Origin: a virus
Virus record (IMG/VR): IMGVR_UViG_3300046387_000975
Location: 1 to 48,233 of that record
Length of the DNA: 48,233 nt
Reading direction: 5' to 3' (one strand)
Every line of letters starts with the position of its first letter. The first letter of the stretch is position 1. The notes beneath the pieces are model-generated. The model was not told where the DNA came from. It worked only from the letters and a program-made list of their open reading frames with translations, and made no database searches. Both the position numbers and the translations under genes were made by a program. Positions 37,588 to 45,636 of this stretch are shown piece after piece.

Positions 37588-39156
37588 ATGGCAACCTCAT
37601 TAGGTTACAAACTAAATAAACATCCAATTGCACAATCGTTTTTTGTGGATAAAATATCTGGTATATACGTTACAAAAATTGATTTGTTTTTTGCGCAAAA
37701 AGATGTAAATTTTCCAGTTACTTTACAGCTAAGGCCGATGGATAATGGATATCCTTCAGCTACAGAAATTATTCCGGGATCACAAGTAGTAACTGCCGGA
37801 TCAAGTGTCAACACTTCTACCGATGCTACATCTGCTACTACGTTTACTTTTCCTGAGCCAGTATACTTAAAAGGCCTAACAGATTATGCTATAGTATTGA
37901 CTGCAGATTCGATTGATTATGAAGTTTACATTGCTCAAACAAATGAATTCTTAGTAGGATCTACTGAAAAAAGAGTAGATCGGCAACCCACATCCGGATC
38001 ATTGTTTTATTCTCAAAATAATGTTACCTTTACTGCTGCACAAAACCAAGATTTAACATTCAAAATACATAAAGCTAGATTCTTACATTCAACTGGAACT
38101 GCAGTTCTTAATAATACAGATGTACCTAAGTATTTACTGACTGAAAACGCTTTGACATTTACTCAAGGCAGCAGTACCGTAAGAGTAAAACACGTTAATT
38201 GTGGTTTACATGTAGGAGAAGACATTACTATTGCAGGTGTAGATTCGGGTGGATTTGCCGGCATTGATGAATCACATTTAAATGGTACTCACACAGTTAC
38301 TGCTGTTGATTGGACTGGTTATTCGTTTACTGCAGGTGCTACGGCTACGGCAACAGCTGATGCAGGAAATAATGCAATTACTGCCACTACAAATATTCCA
38401 TATACCATTATTTATCCTCATGTACAAACTCTCATACCTAATAATACATCTATTAGCGCTGGTTTAAAGGCAACAACAGGTAAATCATTTGCTGGAACAG
38501 AGACCGCGTTTCAAAAAAGCACATCATTTGCAAATGTTCAATTAAATTCAAATAATTTAGCAGCTGTGCCATATGTAGTTGCTAATGCTGGAAGTGAGGC
38601 ATCAGAGTTAGGGTCTAATCAAAAATCATTAGATCTTTCCCTTAATATGTCTTCATCAGATAGTAACGTTTCTCCTATGATTGACATGCAGAGAGTATCA
38701 GCAACTCTTGTTAATAATCTTGTAGATAGACCAGCTTCAGCAGCCACATCTGGATTTAATTCACAATTTAATTTTGTTGATGAAACTTCTGCTTCAGGTG
38801 GATCTTCAGCCGCAAAGCACGTTTCTACACCTGTTACTTTACAACAAGATGCCGTGGGTCTTAAGATCATCTTAACTGCAAATAGACCATCAACCACAGA
38901 CTTTCAAGTTTATTATAGAACAGCTACAGATGATCAAAATTTGTATGAGCAAGATTATAGTTTGTTATTAGAGGAAACAAATAATCCTACTGATGAGTCT
39001 CCGAGAATGTTTAGAGAATATCGATATCTTGCTGGTGGGCTTGGCGGAGACTTACCTGCCTTTACTCAATTCCAAACTAAGATTGTACTTAGATCTACAA
39101 ATGCTGCTAAAGTTCCAGTTATAAAAGATTTAAGAGCAATTGCAATGAGCGTATAA
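37588..39156 (+). CDS. Virion structural protein following DUF4815, 522 aa
   Basis: The N-terminal ~180 residues (PIAQSFFVDKISGIYVTKIDLFF, then FTFPEPVYLKGLTDYAIVLTADS) match a beta-sandwich domain that, from memory, is fused to the C-terminus of DUF4815-type proteins in other phages. An insert of about 80 residues with HVNCGLHVGEDITIAGVDSG follows (near 205-290), then a C-terminal domain with YRYLAGGLGGDLPAFTQF. AAGGAG gives a strong ribosome site. Probably an outer baseplate or fibre-attachment protein. Coupled by TAATG to the next. Confidence 0.68.
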   Translation: MATSLGYKLNKHPIAQSFFVDKISGIYVTKIDLFFAQKDVNFPVTLQLRPMDNGYPSATEIIPGSQVVTAGSSVNTSTDATSATTFTFPEPVYLKGLTDYAIVLTADSIDYEVYIAQTNEFLVGSTEKRVDRQPTSGSLFYSQNNVTFTAAQNQDLTFKIHKARFLHSTGTAVLNNTDVPKYLLTENALTFTQGSSTVRVKHVNCGLHVGEDITIAGVDSGGFAGIDESHLNGTHTVTAVDWTGYSFTAGATATATADAGNNAITATTNIPYTIIYPHVQTLIPNNTSISAGLKATTGKSFAGTETAFQKSTSFANVQLNSNNLAAVPYVVANAGSEASELGSNQKSLDLSLNMSSSDSNVSPMIDMQRVSATLVNNLVDRPASAATSGFNSQFNFVDETSASGGSSAAKHVSTPVTLQQDAVGLKIILTANRPSTTDFQVYYRTATDDQNLYEQDYSLLLEETNNPTDESPRMFREYRYLAGGLGGDLPAFTQFQTKIVLRSTNAAKVPVIKDLRAIAMSV

Positions 39157-39359
39157 TGAGTCGATTAAAGGTTGAAGGGCATACTAATCTAGTACGAGAT
39201 ACAAATTCAGGTGCTATACTGAATATAAATAAATCAGAAGTAGAAATTGCAAGAGCACGAAAAGAAGCTCGTAGAAAAAAAGATAAAGAGTTCGAAGATC
39301 TAAAAAATGAAGTTAGTGAAATAAAAAATCTGCTTCATAAACTTATAGAGAAGATGTAA
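39156..39359 (+). CDS. Small coiled-coil virion-type protein, 67 aa
   Basis: A short protein whose first 25 residues (GHTNLVRDTNSGAILNINKSE) resemble a peptide found in marine phage structural loci, followed by a highly charged helix (residues 30-66; EARRKKDKEFEDLKNEVSEIKN) likely to form a coiled coil. Both ends overlap neighbours by TAATG, so its amount is tied to them. A linker or assembly role is likely. Confidence 0.62.
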   Translation: MSRLKVEGHTNLVRDTNSGAILNINKSEVEIARARKEARRKKDKEFEDLKNEVSEIKNLLHKLIEKM

Positions 39360-39997
39360 TGGCAAAGACAGTTGTAAATTTATCAGACCAAATGGCGGTG
39401 TTTGTTCAAAAAACAAACCTAATTTCAACGCATGTCGGTGATCTAGTCACTCTTACAACAACACATGATTCTGACTTAGTTCGAGCCATTAATGAACTTG
39501 ACAGCGCGCAAGGCACTATAGCATCTTTATCTACTACAGATAAGTCCAGTTTAGTTGCTGCTGTTAATGAAGTAAAAGGCGAAGTAACTACTGTTAGTTC
39601 TGGATTTTCTGGATTTTTAAGATCAAATATAAATGATGTAGTAACTGCAGGTTCGATTCGCTTTGACGACGCAGTTCCGTTAGTGATTGGTTCTGATAGT
39701 GACTTTACTATTACTCATAGTGGTGGTACAACAACTGCAGCTGGCAATATTACATTTACTGGTGCTATTACTGGTAATGCTTCAACAGCATCTCAATTAC
39801 AAACTGCTCGTACTATTTCATTAATTGGTGATATAACCGGATCTGTATCATTTGATGGATCACAAAATGTAAGTATTAGTACTACATCTGGTGCAGCTAC
39901 AAACATTACTTCATCTAGATTTAGTTCTCCAGTTACTCTAAATATTATTAATTCTGCAGGTACTACAGTAAAGACTTTGCGCGGCCCAGGGAGTTAA
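39359..39997 (+). CDS. Fibre-like structural protein, 212 aa
   Basis: The N-terminal half is helical and low in cysteine (DLVTLTTTHDSDLVRAINELDSAQG, DKSSLVAAVNEVKGEV), two repeated helix pairs typical of fibre coiled-coil stalks. The second half has the common fibre motif ASQLQTARTISLIGDITGSVSFDGSQN (about 145-172). It ends in a short beta strand. Probably a tail-fibre or baseplate spike part. Start overlaps the previous stop; the next gene follows after three bases. Confidence 0.65.
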   Translation: MAKTVVNLSDQMAVFVQKTNLISTHVGDLVTLTTTHDSDLVRAINELDSAQGTIASLSTTDKSSLVAAVNEVKGEVTTVSSGFSGFLRSNINDVVTAGSIRFDDAVPLVIGSDSDFTITHSGGTTTAAGNITFTGAITGNASTASQLQTARTISLIGDITGSVSFDGSQNVSISTTSGAATNITSSRFSSPVTLNIINSAGTTVKTLRGPGS

Positions 39998-40000
39998 TCC

Positions 40001-40978
40001 ATGGCAGTGAGAACTCCAGTATATTATGATGGTACTGACATTCGTGAAGTATCTTCATCCGATATAACTAAAATAAAAAATAGATGTGTGTATTTATGGG
40101 GTGGTTCTCGCTCTGTAAACTTATCCGTAGTCGGGTCTTCTGGCAATTTGCGTAGAATGGTTGATCATAGAGACACAGCTAGTGGTGTCACTAATCACGT
40201 ATCGTCGTTTCAAACTCCAGGTAGCACGACCGACAGAGGCGCGTCTACAACATATGATAGAATCAACCAATCGACTGCGGATGGTGGAGCAAGCGATCCT
40301 GGAGATGCTAGTAATAGAAAATATCCATTATTTCTAAATAGCGGGAATTTACAAGCTATGTCAAAACAAGATATGCTTGATACATTTATTAGCCCCGCAA
40401 TTGATATTTTAGTTGATGGAAATGATAGAGATGGCACTTATAGAATCCACACAGGCACATCATTAGGTAGCCATACATTAATTAGTAGTACACCGGTTTT
40501 TATCGACCAAAGATTTAATACTGCTTTTCACGGCTTAGGAGCAGGTGGATTGACGGCTGCTGAATTATTACCAGCTTCTACTGATCAACCTACAACAATT
40601 ACAAATTATTATTTACACAGAACTAATCAAGGAGTTTATGATGGCACTCCTACATTTAACATACCACTTTTCCTTAGAACAGATGATGACATTCAAACAT
40701 ATACGCAATCCGCTATTGATTCTATATTATCTGACTTAATTGATTGGGCCACCTCAAGTCAAACTGGTTATAGAATTAGATATGAAGTACAAGGTTCAGG
40801 AGTTGATGGTGCGTCGTATGCTGGTAATCAAAGAGGAAGTGCTATGACAGATACTACGTTAAATAGCTCTGCTGTTGTAAATGATCAAGACGGTGGTGAC
40901 ACATATCGTTCGCAAAGATTTCCTGCAGGTAGTTCAGAAACCGAAACAACTTACACTTTAAAAATTCGGAAAGAATAA
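40001..40978 (+). CDS. Virion structural protein, 325 aa
   Basis: GGGAG lies 9 bases before the ATG at 40001. The start (RTPVYYDGTDIREVSSSDI) resembles the anchoring peptide of phage virion proteins. The rest is polar and beta-rich, with a recurring Asp/Gly/Ser composition (DGGASDPGDASN, DGNDRDGTYRIH) and a C-terminal TYTLKIRKE strand. No catalytic motif or membrane segment. Its position after fibre genes suggests a fibre or baseplate-rim component; no family name can be given. Confidence 0.6.
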   Translation: MAVRTPVYYDGTDIREVSSSDITKIKNRCVYLWGGSRSVNLSVVGSSGNLRRMVDHRDTASGVTNHVSSFQTPGSTTDRGASTTYDRINQSTADGGASDPGDASNRKYPLFLNSGNLQAMSKQDMLDTFISPAIDILVDGNDRDGTYRIHTGTSLGSHTLISSTPVFIDQRFNTAFHGLGAGGLTAAELLPASTDQPTTITNYYLHRTNQGVYDGTPTFNIPLFLRTDDDIQTYTQSAIDSILSDLIDWATSSQTGYRIRYEVQGSGVDGASYAGNQRGSAMTDTTLNSSAVVNDQDGGDTYRSQRFPAGSSETETTYTLKIRKE

Positions 40979-40979
40979 A

Positions 40980-41444
40980 ATGATTAATCATACATTTGTA
41001 AATGCTAGATTTATTGATACTAAACATACAGTATGCGAAGCACTATGGAAAGATAATGATGACGACACGATCATTAGATCGGAAAACGTGTTACGTGAAG
41101 ATGGCAATACTCTATGGGAAAATTTATTAAAAGAAACTACTTTAGAGCAAATTCTTCGTAATACATTTGATTATAATAAAGGTGAAGAAGAAGCCTTTAA
41201 AAAAATGTTTAAGAAAATGTATGATAAAGAAGAAAGCCAACCTAAAAGCGATTCCTTAAGTTTTGAAAAATTATTATCTAATGATTTAAATCAAGAAGAA
41301 TTGTTTAAGTTAAAGATTCTAATATTTGAAAATGAAGCGATTAAAGAATCAAAAGATAGAAGTTTAAAGACAAAAATTAGAAAATCGAAGGATGTGTTGG
41401 AAATTATTAATCTGTATTATAATGCCACTCAAACTTCTTCGTAA
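40980..41444 (+). CDS. Hypothetical protein at the end of the fibre operon, 154 aa
   Basis: Not recognised. The N-terminal 45 residues are beta-like (FVNARFIDTKHTVCEALWKD), the rest is acidic and helical, with lysine/glutamate-rich stretches (EEEAFKKMFKKMYDKEES). It starts one base after the previous stop, so it is in the same operon. Its final 38 bases are also the end of the convergent glycosyltransferase gene on the minus strand. Could be a fibre chaperone by position and charge, a common place for one, but this is a guess. Confidence 0.55.
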   Translation: MINHTFVNARFIDTKHTVCEALWKDNDDDTIIRSENVLREDGNTLWENLLKETTLEQILRNTFDYNKGEEEAFKKMFKKMYDKEESQPKSDSLSFEKLLSNDLNQEELFKLKILIFENEAIKESKDRSLKTKIRKSKDVLEIINLYYNATQTSS

Positions 41445-42291
41445 TAAAGTGGGTCATTTTTCTTTCTAATTTTAAATACTCTTCTCGAGTTTCGGTTCTG
41501 TGATCTAGTATTTGGTGCCATGGACCATTAATATTTACCGCAGGAACTTCATTCTTTGCTAGCAAATATGAATATATTGGTTCATTATTATAGTCCATTG
41601 TTTCTTTAATGTTGTCTGTATACATACTATCAGGATCATTTTTAAATAAAGTAATATTATTTAGAATTTCTTCTAAGTTTTCAAAATAATTTAATTGTTG
41701 AATATGTTTTCTAGTTGCTCCAATAATTCCTGTATTTGTAATAGGAACTCGAGGACTCATAAAATCATAACTGCATAAAGCATGTGCAATAAAGTATTTG
41801 TTAATCATAGAGCGCAAATATAATTTTTGATTGCTCCAACTACTAATATACTTTAAGGCTTCTTCGTGATAATCTTCTAAGTGCACGTGTATGCCACTGT
41901 CTAAATTATGTACATCAAAAAAGTTTTCTTTCGTTTCAAAAAGAACATCAAAGTCTACGTATAAGACCTCATCATATTTTTCAGCTAATCTTTCCATTTT
42001 CCACAATTTATAGAAGTTAACTACATGATATTCGTTTTGTTCAGTACAATACGAATACATAAGATCTCTAAACTGTTTATAGTCATTTCCGTTAGTGTAA
42101 TGAAAGTAATCACAGCCCTGTAAATCAGCATACACTTGTTTGTTTTCTATTAAGCGTTCGCTATATTCATTCATTACTCGTTTTGTTTTGGTCGATCTAT
42201 CTTCAGGTTCCCAAGCCCAGTAAGGACCAAGTTGTTTATCTAGTTTCTCTTCTTCTAAATCAATATGGATGGAAAAAATAACTTGTTTCAT
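41407..42291 (-). CDS. GT-A-fold glycosyltransferase-like protein, 294 aa
   Basis: It opens MKQVIFSIHI and has the strand VLYVDFDVLF with DxD at D113/D115. An NTGIIGAT segment near residue 185 and HQILDH near 267 fit GT8/GT-A enzymes. The arrangement resembles the transferases at 1103, 2785 and 3463, suggesting a shared ancestor. It is the last gene of a five-gene minus-strand cassette and the base composition is even more AT-rich than its structural neighbours. Its 3' end overlaps the plus-strand hypothetical gene by 38 bases. Target unknown. Confidence 0.68.
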   Translation of the reverse strand: MKQVIFSIHIDLEEEKLDKQLGPYWAWEPEDRSTKTKRVMNEYSERLIENKQVYADLQGCDYFHYTNGNDYKQFRDLMYSYCTEQNEYHVVNFYKLWKMERLAEKYDEVLYVDFDVLFETKENFFDVHNLDSGIHVHLEDYHEEALKYISSWSNQKLYLRSMINKYFIAHALCSYDFMSPRVPITNTGIIGATRKHIQQLNYFENLEEILNNITLFKNDPDSMYTDNIKETMDYNNEPIYSYLLAKNEVPAVNINGPWHQILDHRTETREEYLKLERKMTHFITKKFEWHYNTD

Positions 42292-42926
42292 TTACCTATT
42301 ACCATAAATCTGTTAAAATCACCCAAATCTAATTTTAAAGTTTTTGCTACATACCATAGAGGAATATAACTTTCAAACTCTTCTTCGGTATTAGAGCAAT
42401 TTATATGAGTAGGGTGGTCAAAGTAATCGTTTGTTTGTAAACACAACCAACATTCTTTATTCTTCTTTGCTGCTAACTCAATCCAAAAATCTTTTTCGAT
42501 ATGTTCACACGAAGTAGAAATAATAGCACTATACTCAGAAAAGTTTAAATTATCTGTTGCATCTACTGTTTCAAAACTTATATCATAATCATAAAATAAT
42601 CTCCAAGCAAAATCTTCACATGTTGGATCTACGTCTATAGAAGTAATATTAAAAGTTTTGTTTGGAAATTCTTGTCTTAAAAAATATGAAAGTAAGCCGT
42701 ACCAACCTCCTATAATAAGAATATTGCCGTCAGTAAAGTTATTACCATTTTTAATAGATCTATAAAGAGGTGAAAAATGTTCTACTAGCCATTTTTTAGA
42801 ATCAATCTGTTTAGAATCTAAAGAATGAATAATGTCTTTAATGCGAAAAAAATCGTTTTTCTCGTACATTGTATTATCATATATTTCTTCAATTAATTTA
42901 AGACTTCTTTGTAAAATATGTTCCAT
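42288..42926 (-). CDS. SAM-dependent methyltransferase-like protein, 212 aa
   Basis: Motif I is ILIIGGWYGLLS (residues 69-80), with the acidic motif II strand SIDVDPTCED (97-106) and motif IV-like ISTSCEHIEKDFW (near 135). These are class I SAM-binding features; the E in SCEHI and later NDYFDHPTH residues could be catalytic. It lies between two glycosyltransferases, with a 4-base overlap to the following one and a 29-base overlap with the preceding one. The methyl acceptor may be a sugar or peptide. Confidence 0.68.
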   Translation of the reverse strand: MEHILQRSLKLIEEIYDNTMYEKNDFFRIKDIIHSLDSKQIDSKKWLVEHFSPLYRSIKNGNNFTDGNILIIGGWYGLLSYFLRQEFPNKTFNITSIDVDPTCEDFAWRLFYDYDISFETVDATDNLNFSEYSAIISTSCEHIEKDFWIELAAKKNKECWLCLQTNDYFDHPTHINCSNTEEEFESYIPLWYVAKTLKLDLGDFNRFMVIGK

Positions 42927-43494
42927 AATCTAATTCTTCGTAAGTTGTAATAGGTGCAATTTTATCTGGCTGGTATTTATATGACTGAATCATATTCGTA
43001 TTAAACGTATTATAATTAAATTCTTCGTGAACTATAAATCTGTCAATACCTTTGTACTTTCTCATAAAGTAATCTTTATTACTTAAAAAATAATTCCATA
43101 TATGTTTTTGTTCGTTGCCTATCCAAGTTATAACTTGGCTATTAATAGTTACATCATAGTTGTGATTTATGGGAATGTTATTTTTCCAATCGCAATTTAC
43201 AACAGTCAATCCATTCCACGTTAAATATTGAAGAGGATTACTATTAATTACAGTATCGATATCAAAAAATAAATTTTTACCCGGTAAATCTAAATCAAAT
43301 AAAGCTAGTTTATTCCACCATTTTTTAAGTACAGGCTTTGTTTTAATATTAATGTAAGGCATGCTTAAGTTAGAAGGATCTTCTGTATAACAATAATAAT
43401 TGGCATAAGGAATATGTTCCTTTAATTCATTGTACAGATTATTTACTTGTTTAGAAGTATATTTACTTCCATGTTTAACAAAGAGAATATTCAT
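42898..43494 (-). CDS. Glycosyltransferase-like protein, 198 aa
   Basis: A short GT-A-like protein: MNILFVKHG start, KPVLKKWWNKLALFD near residue 53-67 and the DxD strand LFFDIDTVIN (D78/D80). A C-terminal part with HEEFNYNTFNTNMI may bind the acceptor. Smaller than the other transferases here, it may lack part of the acceptor lobe. It starts four bases after the kinase-like gene ends, and its last 29 bases overlap the methyltransferase start. Substrate unknown. Confidence 0.62.
   Translation of the reverse strand: MNILFVKHGSKYTSKQVNNLYNELKEHIPYANYYCYTEDPSNLSMPYINIKTKPVLKKWWNKLALFDLDLPGKNLFFDIDTVINSNPLQYLTWNGLTVVNCDWKNNIPINHNYDVTINSQVITWIGNEQKHIWNYFLSNKDYFMRKYKGIDRFIVHEEFNYNTFNTNMIQSYKYQPDKIAPITTYEELDYGTYFTKKS
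42974..42981 (-). promoter_or_regulatory. Possible late promoter box inside a glycosyltransferase gene
   Basis: Exact TATAAATA on the minus strand, 47 bases before the methyltransferase start (42926), inside the upstream gene. It could give extra late transcription of the last two cassette genes, or be a chance match. Confidence 0.3.
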
Positions 43495-43498
43495 CGAT

Positions 43499-44026
43499 TT
43501 ACTCTAAATGTATACAATGATTATGGAATTGTGTAATAAGAGTTCCGTATAAAGAAATAGAACTAAACTTCCTAATGGGATTTAGTCTAACAGAATCTAT
43601 ATCAATTGCCTTAAAATCTCCTGATTCAGTAACTATTATGTTAGTTAAATTTAAATCTTCATGAAACATAATCTTTCCTTGCTTTGAAAGTTCAATGTTG
43701 TATTCTAAAAAATTTCCAATTAAATCATGACATTTTTTTATGTAATGCATTACTTCACTATATTCTTGATTTTGTTTAGACATAGCTTGAAGAACTAGTT
43801 CTTGCAGCAAGGATCCTTCGATTTTTTCCATGACACAGGTATGAATTCCATCTTTTATGTTCATTTCGTAGATTTCCGGAAGTATATTATATTTAGAATT
43901 AAAATCATCATAATACAGCAGCCAGCTAGGATCTAGTATGCTGTGTCTGATAAACTTGTATTTTTTAATTATTGTATTACCATTATCATACACTTCACAA
44001 TCTTTGCCACTTTTAATTAATTTCAT
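43499..44026 (-). CDS. Protein-kinase-like phosphotransferase, 175 aa
   Basis: The catalytic loop FHEDLNLTNIIV carries H122, D124 and N129 (HxDxxxxN), followed by AIDIDSV with D142/D144 in the place of the DFG metal site. A TIIKKYKF strand near 18-25 could supply the ATP-binding lysine, and CVMEKIEG is the hinge. This is the compact kinase fold of LPS-sugar kinases and aminoglycoside-phosphotransferase-like proteins, much reduced (175 residues). It overlaps the radical SAM gene by 14 bases. It may phosphorylate a sugar or a peptide; which is unknown. Confidence 0.72.
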   Translation of the reverse strand: MKLIKSGKDCEVYDNGNTIIKKYKFIRHSILDPSWLLYYDDFNSKYNILPEIYEMNIKDGIHTCVMEKIEGSLLQELVLQAMSKQNQEYSEVMHYIKKCHDLIGNFLEYNIELSKQGKIMFHEDLNLTNIIVTESGDFKAIDIDSVRLNPIRKFSSISLYGTLITQFHNHCIHLE

Positions 44027-45176
44027 TAAACCACTCTTTTTCTATGTCTTTCAACTTAGGAACAATATCAAATAATTTAAAACCTCGGTAATCATCTATA
44101 CCAAATAGTCGCATAAGTACTTGAGATTTTATTACAGCATCAGGCTCTTCATATTCCAAATTATAGATTACATCTAAATCTATTTTATCTTCATTACCAT
44201 ATTTAATAAAGTATTCGTTTAATTTATCTTCCAACATTTCATAAGGTATATACTTGGGATTACATGCTAAGGGATGCAACACTTTGTTGTTAAGAGTAAT
44301 CCACCTTACATATTCTTTATCTTTAAAATAATCAATGATGTCGTCAAGATTAAAAAAGTTATAAATTGAGACACATGTATTGATTGTAATTTTTACGTTT
44401 GTTTCTTTATAAAACTTTTCCATAGTAGAAATAGTTTTTTCCCAAGGACTACTTCTAATCCAATGGTATAATTTATTAGTGCCGTCTATACTTGCTGACA
44501 TTTCTAATCTATCACCAAATCTTTTAAGTATTTCCATAAACTTATCAGGTATGGTTTGAAAGTTAGATACAATAACAACTGTACAGCGATTGTTAACTTG
44601 TGATAGTTTATCTAGTAACATAATATTATTTTTATCAGCAAATGGTTCTCCGCCCTTTAATTCAAATCTATCCAAGCTAGGCATTGCTTCAATAATTTTA
44701 TTTAAATTATCGTCAGTTAATTTAATAATAGGCATTACCGATTGGCCAAGATGTTTAGCAAGTTCATTCCATTTAGAGCTTAACCCAGGAAAACAAGTAG
44801 AACAATTTTGATTACATATGTTACTTGAAGTTACTTCTAAAGCTCTTATAGGAGCTTTTTTACCTTCAAGCATCAATTTTCTATCACGAATTAAGTTAGG
44901 TGAATGTATTTTATTTTTTACAACTATTCTATGGGAATCTTCATCTGGTTCATTTTGACAGTCACGACAATTTTTACCGTTTCTCCAAGCGTCTGACTGA
45001 AACATTTCTCTATATTGCTCGAATTCTTCAGTGTTGTAGTAATCTGTAAGATTATCTACTTCATTAATAGATGCAAGAGGGAAATCACCAGACATACAGC
45101 AAAGAGCAATATTTCCTCGAGGGTTAACAACAAACCCCATATATGGAGCCTTACACAAATTTTTTTCGTCAAACAT
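44013..45176 (-). CDS. Radical SAM protein with N-terminal twitch/SPASM-like domain, 387 aa
   Basis: Cysteines C121, C125 and C128 (CNQNCSTC) form the CxxxCxxC site for the SAM-cleaving iron-sulfur cluster; GGEP (175-178) follows. Residues 1-75 hold C8, C26, C27, C70 and C73 in a SPASM/twitch arrangement (CKAP, GNIALCC, NCRDC), placed before the core, while in most SPASM enzymes it comes after. I recall such 'N-terminal twitch' proteins from phage and metagenomes without known substrate. SPASM/twitch enzymes usually modify peptides. It is the first gene of the minus-strand cassette; no ribosome site is obvious. Confidence 0.82.
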   Translation of the reverse strand: MFDEKNLCKAPYMGFVVNPRGNIALCCMSGDFPLASINEVDNLTDYYNTEEFEQYREMFQSDAWRNGKNCRDCQNEPDEDSHRIVVKNKIHSPNLIRDRKLMLEGKKAPIRALEVTSSNICNQNCSTCFPGLSSKWNELAKHLGQSVMPIIKLTDDNLNKIIEAMPSLDRFELKGGEPFADKNNIMLLDKLSQVNNRCTVVIVSNFQTIPDKFMEILKRFGDRLEMSASIDGTNKLYHWIRSSPWEKTISTMEKFYKETNVKITINTCVSIYNFFNLDDIIDYFKDKEYVRWITLNNKVLHPLACNPKYIPYEMLEDKLNEYFIKYGNEDKIDLDVIYNLEYEEPDAVIKSQVLMRLFGIDDYRGFKLFDIVPKLKDIEKEWFNEIN

Positions 45177-45213
45177 TCTACGACCTCACGTCATTATATA
45201 TCATACTACTATG

Positions 45214-45221
45214 TATAAATA
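45214..45221 (+). promoter_or_regulatory. Tandem late promoter box TATAAATA (first)
   Basis: Exact TATAAATA, 53 bases before the ATG at 45275, in the divergent gap between the minus-strand cassette and the fibre genes. Followed 24 bases later by a second identical box. Confidence 0.72.
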
Positions 45222-45237
45222 GCTACAACAGACTTTT

Positions 45238-45245
45238 TATAAATA
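45238..45245 (+). promoter_or_regulatory. Tandem late promoter box TATAAATA (second)
   Basis: Second exact TATAAATA, 29 bases before ATG 45275. Two boxes in tandem suggest strong late expression of the fibre operon and restart transcription after the inserted cassette. Confidence 0.72.
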
Positions 45246-45274
45246 CAGTAAAGTTTTATTAACAGGTTTATTTC

Positions 45275-45625
45275 ATGGCTAGATACGAAGAACTCACAAT
45301 AGACAAGGGCTCAGACGTCGCCTTCGAGCTACATCTCAATAATGATGATGGAAGCATTAAAGACTTGTCTGGACACACTGGCTCAGCAAAAATGAAAAAG
45401 AGCTTTAATAGCGACAGTGACAACACTTATGCTTTTACTGCTATTATAGCTGACCCCGCAACACAAGGTATACTTACCTTAACTATGACTAATACTCTTA
45501 CCGATACAATAAAAGCTGGTCGTTATGTATTCGATACCGAAATTTCTTTTAATGATAGCGATGGAAATCCTATTGTAGAAAGAATTCTTGAAGGACGAAT
45601 TCACGTTACTCCATCTGTAACTTAA
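45275..45625 (+). CDS. Small structural protein with Ig-like fold, 116 aa
   Basis: Beta-sandwich pattern with strands such as VAFELHLNNDDGS (residues 14-26), SAKMKKSF, GILTLTMTN and AGRYVFDTEISFND (near 80-93), ending ILEGRIHVTP. This is the layout of small phage baseplate/fibre Ig-like or BppU N-terminal-like domains. It is first behind two tandem late boxes and precedes a large fibre gene, so it may anchor that fibre. Weak ribosome site. Confidence 0.65.
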   Translation: MARYEELTIDKGSDVAFELHLNNDDGSIKDLSGHTGSAKMKKSFNSDSDNTYAFTAIIADPATQGILTLTMTNTLTDTIKAGRYVFDTEISFNDSDGNPIVERILEGRIHVTPSVT

Positions 45626-45636
45626 TAGGATAAAAA

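Noticed and set aside
39224-39231. TATAAATA inside the 67-residue coiled-coil gene
   Set aside because: Internal, within a tightly coupled gene chain; may be chance in AT-rich coding sequence.
45180-45215. Sigma-70 promoter for the minus-strand cassette (TATAAT around 45193-45198 on the minus strand)
   Set aside because: A -10-like box is present but no acceptable -35 or TGTACA at 17 bases; too weak to list as a feature.
41407-45275. RiPP biosynthesis locus with precursor peptide
   Set aside because: No short precursor-like frame with a ribosome site or cysteine/threonine-rich core was found near the radical SAM gene.
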